The position numbers were made by a program, and so were the translations under genes. From Daphnia pulex (taxonomy: Eukaryota; Arthropoda; Branchiopoda; Diplostraca; Daphniidae), in contig NC_060027.1 in NCBI RefSeq assembly GCF_021134715.1, forward strand, positions 2,542,001 to 2,606,000: DNA of 64,000 nucleotides. Direction: 5' to 3'. The notes under the pieces are model-generated. The model saw only the letters and a program-made list of their open reading frames with translations, was not told the origin of the DNA and made no database searches. This document shows positions 32,312 through 42,819 of the stretch, in pieces. Positions within the stretch are counted from its first letter, which is position 1. Each line of letters begins with the position of its first letter.

Positions 32312-35250
32312 TTAATCAGACGTGAGATCGACGAATATTATTTGCTTCTCAGATGCTTTTATCAAGGGGTTGCTAGTTTCTTCTTGACGCTGATGGCTCG
32401 TGCTTGGCTCTTCTTTAATTTTCATTTTCTCCACTACAAATATGGTCGGTCTGTCGAGGGCTATTGGTGCAGATTTATTGCTACAACTCGGCTCTAGCTC
32501 GATTTGCTTCATCTCGGCGTCTTCTAAGGATGCGCTGTCTTGACAAAGCGCTTGGCTCGTTTTACGTTTCAATTCAACTTCTTTGTCAGCATGATTTGCT
32601 ACTGATACATTTGTGTTACTGATTTGCTGCTCTTCCTCCAATGGGGTTGTATGGGGGTCTTCGGCTTTAGAAGTAGATTCCATAGCTCTTTTCAGCTTCC
32701 TGTTTTTCCACTGGGATTCCATAGGAGTCTTGCTAGTTGGTTCTGAACGCTTTCGTTTTTGATCCCGCTCCGTTTTCTTCTCCAAGTACTTAACGTATGA
32801 CTTGTGCCAGCAAGCAGCTCCTTTTTGGGGCATTTCTGCCAACAGGTCGGTGAGGGAGGTTTGAAATTCGGCACTCATGTCCGTCTTTGTGATCTCCCTC
32901 AGGGCCATACTGACATTGGAGGATGTTGGTAGACTTAACTCAAGTATGAGTGCAAGGTACCTGCCACCTGAAAATTTGGCCAACCATAAATCAAAGTTGA
33001 TGATCAATATTCGTTCATGGTGAAAAATTCAAAGCGATCAAATGTTTTAATTGAACAAATGAAAATGCGTAAAATTAGTTTTGTCAAAAGTAGTGTTTTA
33101 ACAAATAAAGAAAAATTATAAGACACAAGTTCATTACCTTTAACCTCAGAACAAAGTGGCTGAGAATTTTTCATACGATCCAAGTCGGAGGGTATTAGAC
33201 TCCGTGATTTATCATTATAACGCTCAAATCTCCATTTCACATCAGACGGCTTCAAAATCAGAGGCCGATAGGTTGCTGAAAAGTTATATGCCAAATTTTC
33301 AAGAGCGAAGTCTCTATATCAACAAAGAATGAAATAAATTAATGAATCAGATGCCATCAAGATTTTCGACGAATGTGTACGATAACAACCGGAAGCGTGT
33401 TGATTGTTCAAACCGTAAAAGCCAAAATAAGAAAAACCACTAATTTTAACCCTTAATTTAATCAAATGCTCACATGAATACTAGTGAGAAAAATCATACT
33501 TGTCGCTTATTTCGAAATCCGTCTCCGACAGCCCATCCGCTAGTAAAAGGTCTTTATACCAACCGGCAACTTCATTGACCGGATAAAGGATATTGTAACC
33601 AGGAAGCGGTAGGACAATATCGTAGATAGTGTAGTTGTGAAGGTTGTTTTTACTGACGAAATTTAGTTTCCACTGATGACGACTATTGCTGGACTCGTCA
33701 TCATCTCCTGTGTAATTAGACGATAGGTTGTTGGCTTCCACTTGAACGACGTTGTCTTCGCCGCCGTCACTGACTGGAACGTAAACCAGGTCACCTGCGA
33801 TTGGCTTCAATCCAAACTTGGCGATACGCTTGGAAACAACAGCGTCCCACAAAAACCTTTGATAGGCTATTATGCAAAATAACCGTATTTTAGCAGGAAT
33901 CTGTTGATAATGAAAAAATTTAAACATGAATCAATTTTATTGAACAAGAATACTTACCGTTTCCATAGTGATGTCTGAATTATGATTATTATGTGATTTC
34001 AGATTTAACACGAATTTACGCACATCTTCCACCCAAATCGGCCGTAACGACTTATCGAATATTTGTATATCCTTGCGGACTTTCTGTGGTAATGTGTAAT
34101 CAACGAGGCGAGCCAGCGGAATATTGTGAAGTTGTTTAAATTCGACGGGTAGATCTGACATCAAGGCTGAAACAGGGAGCTCTGATAATAAATGAAAAAC
34201 CTAAAGAAAGAACAGGGTGCAAATCACGGTTAATACGAATCAAACCTTTACAATACACTATAGTATCTCACTGTCTGCCATTCCTGCAACAACACATTTT
34301 TCCCGATTAACTGCATTGGTGCGTTAACATAGCACTTGTTTCCATTATAATTTATGAACCCCACATTTTTCAGCGACTCTAATTTAGCCACTATATGGTG
34401 CTTGTAGCCGATAACATTCCTTAGTGCCATGATGAAACGATTACCCTGTAAACATGAAGTAATTTGCGCTTTGTAAAATGTTTTGTTTTTCATTTAAAGA
34501 GTCTCTCACCTTCAAATGGCCCTGCTTAACCCGCTTATGGACTAAACGGAAATTTCCAACAGCAATATTTGATTGAGATTTCAATTCACGACAAAGCCTT
34601 TCCACATTAAAATTTTCATTTCTAATCGTGACCAGTTGACTGGTTATTGATCTTCTATCTTGACATCTGTCTATAGACTCCGAAGTCATAATTCTTTCCA
34701 TTTTCAACCTTTAATTCGGAAAGAAATATTATGTTAACGAAAAAGAAAAATTTTAATTGGATGAATAATACTTGGGTGTTCCATCACTAATTTTTAGTAT
34801 GAGTAGCGCTTCCATCATGGTCATGTTTTCTTTACACATGACAAACTCAGTTAACTTGTAGGGATTCAACCGTTTTCCAACGAGGTCTAAATATCGTCGT
34901 TTTTCTTCATATTCTTGAGTTAATGGTTCTGTTAAATGAACAACTTTTCCATCAATGCTGATTTCATGTACCTGTTTATTAAACAAAACATTAAATGTGA
35001 AAAAGAAAATTAATTAACTGTATTTCTTTCCCTTTACCTGAAAATCAAAGTAGCTTTGTTTCACAATAGCCGAAAAAGCATAGTTATGGGAAACGTATTC
35101 GGTTACGGCACTCTTTAAAGAAGATTTGTTATCATTTATGCGGCGATTAATACTTTTCTGAGATTCTTCCTTTTTCTTTAAATCTTTATTTTTATCTTTA
35201 TTTTTATTTTTATTTTTATCTTTATTTTTATTCTTCCTTTGATAGAACAT
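32312..35250 (-). CDS. PUS7-like paralog, copy 4 (Asp kept, other motifs degraded)
   Basis: Exons: 35250-35038, 34971-34772, 34708-34510, 34445-34272, 34200-33958, 33900-33500, 33313-33138, 32967-32312. Phases are consistent and give 753 residues. Motif I (IVKQSYFDFQVHEI) keeps its Lys. Motif II is CQDRRSITSQ, keeping the Asp and a basic neighbour. However, the NYYG-QRFG motif is reduced to NYNGNKCYV, and the exon 1 product is short and built from Lys-Asn-Asp repeats. The fold markers IIAYQRFLWDAVVSKRIAK, IVLPLPGYNILYP and YLALILELSLP remain. The tail contains KMKIKEEPSTS and ends QIIFVDLTSD, a SUMO-interacting-like motif. It could still be catalytic with altered substrate choice, or be on its way to inactivity. 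Confidence 0.75.
35175..35237. repeat. TTTTTATCT/TTTTTATTT tandem repeat inside copy 4 exon 1
   Basis: A short T-rich tandem repeat on the plus strand encodes the Lys-Asn-Asp run near the start of copy 4 on the minus strand. It explains why the N-terminus of this copy differs from the other paralogs. Confidence 0.8.
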
Positions 35251-36506
35251 GTTGTGATTTGGTTTCTTTTCGATTCAAGTTCTATCAAATTTTTTTCCTT
35301 TGCTCCTTGGACCTTGGACCTTCAGTGTTTACCTTTCTACCGGTGGGGCGTTTCACAAACAGAACAAAAATTAAGCTTCAAAACAAGCTTGAAATTATAA
35401 AAATAATATATTTGCAAATTATACCTTGATATCGTCGATTGGGAGTTGGTGCTAGTTTAAACAAAATCACAAGTGAAGCAATCCGAGGATTTTGATAGGC
35501 TGTAACTTGCCACCATCAAACTTACATCGGCTCAACGCAACAAATGTACGAAATAATTACTTAAAGTTTAGCAGAAAGGATTCTACGCCGCTGCCAAATT
35601 ATTATTATTATTTTTTAATGCGCTACTGCGGAATGCATTGTTCTATGTAGTGGTCTAATGGGTCTGGATTCGCCCTTGAAAAATGTTTTTTAGTCGAGCC
35701 ACAAGAACGGACCGCAGGGACGACCCAAAAGAAAGAATTGGGATTACTTCGACCTTTTCTGTGTCCATCCCACCCCTTGAGCATCGCTTTTGCTTTCGCA
35801 ATGAACAAAAAAGCGTATGTTAAAGAGGAAGGTGTACCTAGGTGAAAAGCCATCTGGCTTCCCTTTTTCGGATAATCGCATTGCGGAATCGATGAGCCAC
35901 TATGAATGCGCTATTCTATTAGTATACACTGGAGTCTGGAGTTACAAAAATGATTTCTTACTCGAGTCGCAAAACAAAACAAAGAAAGAATCGGAATTCG
36001 AAAATTAATTTCTTAGTTATTTAACGTTCTCAGTTAATCTTCTTTATTTGAAAGAAATCTTCGTCAACACGATGCACTGATACGATAATTGAACAACGCA
36101 TTTGACTTTAAAAGGCAACTTGAAGTGAACTGGAGTAAACTGTCTAATCGAACATAGCAAATGATATCTCTGGATAACCGTGCTGGATTCTCAACCGAGC
36201 ACATGCGAAAATACTTTAACACACAAAGAAAATGGTTGGCATAAATGCGGACTCAAACAATCATCATCGATCCGCAAAATGACCATAGGTAAAATAAGAC
36301 GGGAAAGGACTTCAACAACAACGAGATGCACAACGAGTCAGCATTTAACAGTTTGCACATTGCACAAAAAAACGAGGAATGTGGAAACTTCACCGTTTTT
36401 TGTAAAATTTCACGCGAAATGATTGGCTATTTCTATTCTTGGTTAACTATAGGCATTTAAATTGCTTACTTGATCTTTGCTGAACATAATCATTAAGTTG
36501 TTGTGT
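35251..36506. other. spacer between copies 4 and 5
   Basis: No gene is seen. Two stretches, about 35625-35750 and 35880-36000, appear to be diverged copies of one another (GCGGAATGCATT against GCGGAATCGATG, then GTCTGGA, TCGAGYCRCAA and AAAGAAAGAAT). This suggests a small local duplication. The rest is AT-rich. Confidence 0.4.
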
Positions 36507-39500
36507 TCAACTTAAATCGCACAGCTTCATCAATCGCTTTCCCCGGGTTGTCATCGATGCTTCGCTTGATGATGTGATCTCGCTGGCGTCGACAGTTTCG
36601 TGAATTCTAGGCTTTTTCTTCCGGGATCCCTCCGAGTCTGAGGACTTCAACGTTGCTTGTGAAGAATGTTGGATGGGATCGTTTTGTTTCCCCAACACTG
36701 CACTGTTGTCTACCTTCATGATTTCTCTAACGACCATGGAGGCGTAAGATGACGGCGGTAGGTTGAATTCGAGAATAAGACCGAGATAATTAATATCATC
36801 ACCTGAATAGAAAACTGGTTAGTCCTAGTAAAAATGTAGTAGTATCGCACAGGGGAAGTGTACTTCAGTGTGGAAAGAAAAAACATACTGAATTATACTT
36901 CGCGGAATATGGAAGACTGCGAATATTTGCCAGAGCTTTATTAAGAATGATTAATTAAGATTGAGAAAATAAGAAGCTTACCCGTTTCCAAATCCGTGAG
37001 AGCTGAAGCATTAGAACTCAATCCAATGCCGGAACCAACTTGACTAACAAGGCATTCAGCGTCTTTGACATTTTCTGCAACACGTTAACACACAATTTAC
37101 AATTATACGATTTACAATTGCAACACCTTAAGAAATTAAATGCATTCGTTTGTAAGTACTCTTGGTAGGATGAAATGTTTTACCTTTGCGATGAACCTTC
37201 TTGGGTGTAAAATTTTCCTTTAGCTCCAATGTCTCTTCCATCTTTATATCCGATTGGTTTTTTCCTGTAAAGCCCAGAAAAATTACGATTACACATTCCC
37301 ATAAAATAATAATATAAACGATATAACGCACCGTATGTTTTAAGAGGCTTCGGGCTTAGACAAGATTCCACGTATGTTTCAAGTGATCGGAGAGTCAGCG
37401 GTTGAAGAGCTTCAAAATCTAGTACAACTTCATCAGGATCCCAACCAGCTAACTTTGGCTCAAGTGAACGCAAAATATGGACTACTCGTCCAAGCTTTTT
37501 ACCTATCAATCAAAATGTTACTTGTGATAAATAAATACAATAAGAGACGAACAACGACAACAAAGGAAAAATATACAGACCTGGAAGCAATCTGATGTTA
37601 GAACTCAATTGTTTTTTTTCGTCGTACGACATTGGTTTGGCGTCGCTATCGTCTTCCGAATCACCTGAAGGAGAAAGAACGGGTTTCTTCTTAACTGGCT
37701 CTGGTGACTCCAAGGTTTTTGGCATTGGGGAATTCTTTAGTTTTAGTTGACCACTCCTAGTAATCCTCTACAAAATCACGTGAAATGTAATAAGACATAC
37801 ACAAATTTGAAGGTGTTGATCTATTACCTTTTCCTGGTCCGTTTGCACCTCTGCGGAATTATTGTGATTCAGCAATGTGCAGTATGCAACAATATAATGG
37901 TCACCACAAATAAAACAACAGCAATTATAAGGACAATATTAAGAAAAGTTAATTAACGTCTATCTATATCTGTGCCTTTCATCACATTCTTAAACTCTTA
38001 TCCTATGACACTCGGAATTCGATGAAATATTCCTTCATCACGCGCTATATTTAAACAGAAACAAAAATAGCGACCCATTTGGCTAGAGTGATAGTACCTG
38101 TCACTGCCGTGTGTAGGAACTGAGTCTTTTCCAGTCGATCCAAATCAGATAATATAAGCCTCTCCGTTGGATTAGTGTACCATAAAAATCTCCAGTTGAA
38201 ATCGGAAGGCTTCAAAATCAGGTGACGGTACGCTCCAGAAAGGCTATGATTTCTGAAACAGGAAGATAACTCTTACAAAAAGATTTGGGCAAGTACTCGT
38301 AATTCAATACTTGGCGCTTCTTTCGAAATCCACCTCCGACAGCCCATCCGCTAGTAGAAGATCTTTATACCAATCGGCAACCTCGTTGTTAGGATAAGTT
38401 ACATCGTAACCCGGAAGCGGTAACACAACATCGGCTATTGTGTAGTTCGGGATGTTGTTTCTGTCGATGGACACGATTGTTGGATTACTGCATTCCGATT
38501 GGTTACTGGAATTGCTTTCATCATTGCCCATTTCTTGAAGTTCGTCAACGCTTCGAGCATAAACTAAATCGCCTAGAATCGGCTTTACACCAAATTCTGC
38601 AATACGCTTAGAAACGATACTGTTCCAGATGAAACTTTGATAGGCATGAATATAAGAAAGCCGCATTTCAAAGGGGATCTGATTATAGAACACAATACAT
38701 ATTAAATATATAAAACGTTTAAAATGTAGATAAACGTACAGTATTCAAAGCGCCAACGAGATCTCCACCATGATTCTTCATGTAAGATAAGAGCTGGGTT
38801 TCCATTGAGTGCAAGTGCTCATGCCCCTTGAATACCTCTGCAATCAAATCGATAGCCTGCAAGAAACAGCGAAATGAGAACGAGTTGGTAGTAGAAGGCA
38901 TTTATCTCTTACTTCTTTCCACTGGTTTAATAATAGTTGTTTTCCAATTAAGTGAGTCCTTGTTCCAAAACATTCAGTTCCATAATAATTTATAAAACCG
39001 TATTCTTTCAGTGACTTGAGATTCGAATCGATTTGAATCTTATCACCGTTAACATTCCTCAATGCAATGACGAAACGATTACCCTTGACATCGAAAGAGT
39101 GTTCCAAAAATTAAAGTTATTGTATGTATGTGTGTGAAGAAAAACATTTGTTACCTTCAGACTTCCTTGTTGGACTGGTTTGTCGGTAAAGGTAAAATTT
39201 CCGAAAGCTAACTTGGACTTGGACTTGGATTTCAAATCGCATTTCATTTTCGTTGGATCTAAATTCTTATTAGCAGTTACGAGCTGACTAGTGATTGTTC
39301 CTTTTTCATGTGTTGAACAGGCAGTCATGAATTCCGGTGAATGTATCCTAATTTAAACAGAAAAACATCACGTAATAACGCGTAAGAAAACAACAAGTAG
39401 AATAAGCACGGAAATCGCCATATCGTTATCGTTATCATACTTATTTTTCTTGGCGATTTTGGCAAGTACAAAATTTGCATCAACTGTTTCTTGATTTTCC

Positions 39501-39901
39501 ATGTACAATACAAATTCAGTGTATGAAGATACATGTGGCACTGCATTATCTTGGGACTTTCTTCTCACTGAAAATCTTTCTTTTTTCTGTTCAGGGTTCA
39601 GCTGACTGAGATCTGTTAAATGGACAATCTTCCCATCCATGCTAATTTCATGAACCTAGTATATTAAACATTGAAAGATAACAATTAATATTTTAGTACA
39701 AAAATAGCAGCTGCCTACCTGGAAATCTGAATTACATTGCTTCAAATGAGCTGAAAACTGTTTTCCTTTTTTGGCGTATTCTTGTATACCAACTTGAGCT
39801 TCCGTCACTGGGCCTAGTACATTTTCATGATGGATTGTCTGATGGTTTTCTTTCTTTGTAGAAGCAGCTAAAGCCTTTTTATGTTTGTTTCGTTTTGCCA
39901 T
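36507..39901 (-). CDS. PUS7-like paralog, copy 5, with an inserted BET-type NET domain (TruD-NET chimera)
   Basis: Thirteen exons: 39901-39719, 39655-39441, 39347-39155, 39083-38913, 38856-38740, 38678-38311, 38252-38098, 37850-37828, 37767-37581, 37502-37332, 37264-37184, 37074-36982, 36802-36507. Phases agree at every junction, giving 750 residues and no internal stop. Exons 1-7 and 13 are Tru[14 protein letters not shown], then [11 protein letters not shown] where the catalytic Asp is Glu, [42 protein letters not shown], and in the last exon [18 protein letters not shown]. Exons 8-12 (residues about 468-652) carry a NET domain at about 520-594: [47 protein letters not shown], followed by a Lys-rich linker. 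In BET proteins NET recruits chromatin regulators. No bromodomain is present. Exon 5 is about 30 codons shorter than in other copies. A separate nested NET gene is possible but fits the phases less well. Confidence 0.8.
37332..37767 (-). other. NET (extra-terminal) domain exons 9 and 10 of copy 5
   Basis: These two exons encode the whole NET fold. Helix 1 comes from [12 protein letters not shown], the [13 protein letters not shown] turn and helix 2 span the exon junction, and the acidic strand and helix 3 are [12 protein letters not shown] and [12 protein letters not shown]. In BET proteins the strand reads DEIEIDFE from memory. Here one of the two glutamates used to hold partner lysines is replaced by Val, so partner binding may differ. 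The preceding linker ([21 protein letters not shown]) resembles the Ser-Glu-Asp-rich run before NET in BET proteins. Confidence 0.85.
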
Positions 39902-40427
39902 GGCTTTTAAGTAATGATTCTAGATGGTTTTCATCGCTATGAAGTTAGAATAACTTTGCTGGCTACTTCACTTTTCGAATTCTCTTGATAATTCGAAAGA
40001 CTTCAATCCTTTTTTAATTGAACTATCCTAGAATTTCATAGTTACTTAAAATACAGAGAAAACGAGAAATATCAGTGCTGCCGACATTGATTGACCATGC
40101 TTTCTGATTTAGTGATTTCACTAAACGCTAGCCAAAACGCCTAAAGAATTTCTAACAACTAAAACAATGAAACGATGAATCCTGAATTTGATAGGAGAGT
40201 CAAGCAAAGTAAACTACTTGAACAATTTTTATCATAAAAGGAGACGAGCTTATAATAAATTCACAACATGAAATCTTCGTTTTCAAAAAGTTACTCAGCT
40301 CACTCTCAGCTCAGCAAGTCAGCATCGGCGTTGCCAGTTTCGTTTTTTTTCGAATTTCGATGATGACGAACACGTGTTTTCATAGCAGACGGCATTTTAG
40401 AATATCATTAACAGCATCTCGATAGCA
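39902..40427. promoter_or_regulatory. divergent promoter region of PUS7-like copy 5 and MIX23
   Basis: The start codons of copy 5 (minus, 39901) and MIX23 (plus, 40428) are 526 bases apart and face away from each other. No TATA box in the right place was seen for either gene. The region has CACGTG-like sequence (AACACGTG near 40370). This is the usual arrangement for a shared housekeeping promoter, inferred from spacing only. Confidence 0.5.
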
Positions 40428-41251
40428 ATGGCAGAAGCCGGGGATAAATCAATTTGTTATGATATCTTACAATTTCAAGTATGATTCTAATAACATTAGT
40501 TTTTTCGTCTATTTTTTTTTGAACTGAGCGGTTTGTATGGCTTAATTCAAATTTTTGTTTTTCAGTATTAAAATCATAACAAAAAGCCAGCCAACACTAA
40601 TGTCAACTTGAAAGTTGAAACTGTTATGTCATCACTTTGTTTGTGTTACAAATATCAAAAGTGGTCAAATCCAATTATTTTACAAGAAATTTATTGCCAA
40701 TGCTTAAGTTTCTATGTTTAAAAAAAGTTATTTTTTGTTTCTCCTACTAATAAGATTGTATTACACAGGAAACCCTCAGAAGGATGAGGACGTTGGACGA
40801 TAAGATCATTTACACTTTCAATACATCAATGCCAACAGACTCTTTTAAAGGGCAGTTCAATGCATCAGCTACTTGCAAGCATTTACACGATGAGGTATAA
40901 CATTGTGTTGTGCATCGCAGGCAACTTTTTATTTGATTTAATTATTTGTGACGTAATTAACACTTCCTTAAATTTATTTCTGTCTTTCAGTTACAGAGTA
41001 ATTATACCAGTAGGGAGAACAAAATCAAGCAGTGCATTGACGTGTTGGCCAGCGAGGTTCGTTCGCTTAAGCAGGAAAAAGACTCGCGTCCCGACAATAT
41101 TCAATTGCTCAAACACTTGAGGAGGGAACAGACTTCCCTTCGCCTTCTACAAACCGAACTCGGAGTGGAGGAAGTCATCAAAGAAAGAACAATGAAGGTC
41201 TTTCACGAACATTGCCGCAATTATTATAAGCTTCCCGATGCCTCATCATAG
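40428..41251 (+). CDS. MIX23: MIX23 (CCDC58), mitochondrial intermembrane space protein
   Basis: Three exons (40428-40478, 40769-40894, 40991-41251), both introns in phase 0, give 145 residues, the usual length for the family. The start MAEAGDKSICYDILQFQ and the following ETLRRMRTLDDKI match the conserved N-terminal pattern of CCDC58. The core has TSMPTDSF, SATCKHLHDEL, a Cys about 21 residues later (IKQCID), then LLKHLRREQTSL and VEEVIKERTMKVFHEHC. The protein is mainly helical and predicted coiled coil, and family members work in the mitochondrial intermembrane space in support of protein import. A polyadenylation signal AATAAA lies at about 41287-41292. Its divergent neighbour is copy 5 of the PUS7 cluster. 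Confidence 0.9.
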
Positions 41252-41973
41252 CTTAAGAAGACATTATAAAAATCAGTTAGTCCAATAATAAAATTTTGTT
41301 TCGTAAAACAATGCGATCATAATTTATAATAACTTCTTATCGTGTCTATTGATTTTCAGTTATGTTGGATTTTTTGATGAACTTTCAATTCTGGGCTCAG
41401 GTTTGAAATCTTTTTGGAAACTCAGTCGAGTATTATTGACCTCATTTTCCCCCAAAAAATATCCTGTTTGTAGAATTGCAAATGGTTCTAGTCTGCTGGT
41501 TGAGCTGTTGACAATTTCTTCATATCGCGTGAGTTAGAATTTCAATAACAAAAGCTCGTACGTTAGACAACCACCAAGCTATAAAGTTTCAAGTTTTAAA
41601 AAAGCTGTCGATTCAGCAATTGACCAGAATGCGCGTCACAACGTATTTTTCAAAAAAATATTTCAACACCATTAATGATTTCTTTTCAACTTTTCAACTG
41701 TATTTAGAATACAACACAATTTACGGACAGAATGCAAATTCAAAAGTAGAGGGCCAAATAATGAGAGGACTCAATACTATATACCGATCACATCATCATA
41801 CAACGTTGAATTTCCAGGCCAAGTGTTAAGAACAAACTATCAAAGACAAAACAGTTGGTCCGTATACATTACACCATTATTTAATTTTTTTTTTTTTAGA
41901 TTTTTGACTTTTTTGTTGTTTTTTTTGTTTGTTTTTGCTATGGACATTATTTATATTAATCACTGAGAGTCGT
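41252..41973. other. 3' flank between MIX23 and FAM162 copy A
   Basis: Convergent 3' ends, with no gene. About 41755-41830 shares short blocks (AAATGAGAGGACTC and a CAGTCACA/CGATCACA block) with about 47450-47500. These lie just beyond the 3' end of the second FAM162 copy, so the FAM162 duplication extended into 3' flanking DNA. Confidence 0.5.
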
Positions 41974-42510
41974 TTAATGATGATCGTTTTGAATAGGATC
42001 GTATTTGTGAGCCTCGTTGTATCGTCGGTGCCATTCGGCGTTGTATTCGTTGATGTTCTCACCGCGATGGGCGGCGTTCTTGCCGCTGATGACCATCAGG
42101 AAAGAGCCGAAGATGGCAGCTCCGGCGACGATCAGATTCACCTTGATCCGGAAGTGGCTGCGAGCGTTCTCAATCACTGCGTTCCTGTTAGGTGCCAATA
42201 ATGAAAGCAAATTGATTGATTTAATTAACCTATCCAATATTAATGATAGGTATAGTGAACTTACGAGACGAGAGAAGGAACTTCGGAGGTCTTCTTGAAC
42301 TGGCCACTCCAGACGAGCAATCGCTGCTCAAAGGGGCTGACTTTGTGGGCAATTTGACCTTAATAATTCGCACACAAATGTATAAGCACCGGGCATTTAA
42401 ATCTTGAATTAAAAGAACTTACCAAGTTGGGAGACTGGCGAAATGTATCGAGCAGAGTCGGACATGAGGCGCTTAGCAACAATGCTTGTCTTGGTGAGTT
42501 GAGATGCCAT
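41974..42510 (-). CDS. FAM162: FAM162 (UPF0389) family membrane protein, copy A
   Basis: Three exons (42510-42423, 42358-42265, 42184-41974), phases 1 and 2, give 130 residues. The N-terminus (MASQLTKTSIVAKRLM) is basic and amphipathic, as in a mitochondrial presequence. The second exon has HKVSPFEQRLLVWSGQFKK and EVPSLVS, the family signature. The third has one membrane span (VNLIVAGAAIFGSFLMVISG) followed by KNAAHRGENINEYNAEWHRR. In mammals FAM162A is a mitochondrial, hypoxia-responsive protein linked to cell death. The role here is inferred only. A TATAAAAA box lies about 250 bp upstream of the ATG. Confidence 0.88.
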
Positions 42511-42756
42511 TTTGATGATGGAACTGAACGTTTTAAATTTTTTAAAAATATTAATTCACTTTTTATTTACAATTGTACTATTTGATTTATTCAGTTTGTC
42601 GTCGGAAAAGGAGAAAGTTCAAACAATACCTTTTTTTGAAAAAACGTTGGGAAATAACTTTCAAAAAAGAGAGTTTGAAGATGCAATAGAATTGCTTTGC
42701 GTTTGAGCTGGTTGGAGCTGAGAGACGGTTTGATTCGAATGAGCGAAGGGGCCGCC

Positions 42757-42764
42757 TTTTTATA
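42757..42764 (-). promoter_or_regulatory. TATA box of FAM162 copy A
   Basis: TATAAAAA on the minus strand, flanked by GC-rich sequence, lies about 250 bp before the ATG at 42510. The distance implies a 5' UTR of about 200 bases, perhaps with an intron ending at the CAG just upstream of the ATG. Copy B has the same octamer in a similar place. Confidence 0.6.
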
Positions 42765-42819
42765 CGCCGAGTCGGTCCCATGTTGAGAATGGAGGTGGAA
42801 ACGGGTGGATGGGGTGGGG

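Noticed and set aside
37184-37850. NET exons as a separate nested gene starting at the ATG near 37725
   Set aside because: The exons upstream (37850-37828) and downstream (37074-36982, 36802-36507) fit in phase with TruD exons on both sides, no stop codon or promoter was seen, and the last TruD exon would otherwise be missing from copy 5. It stays the main alternative to the chimera.
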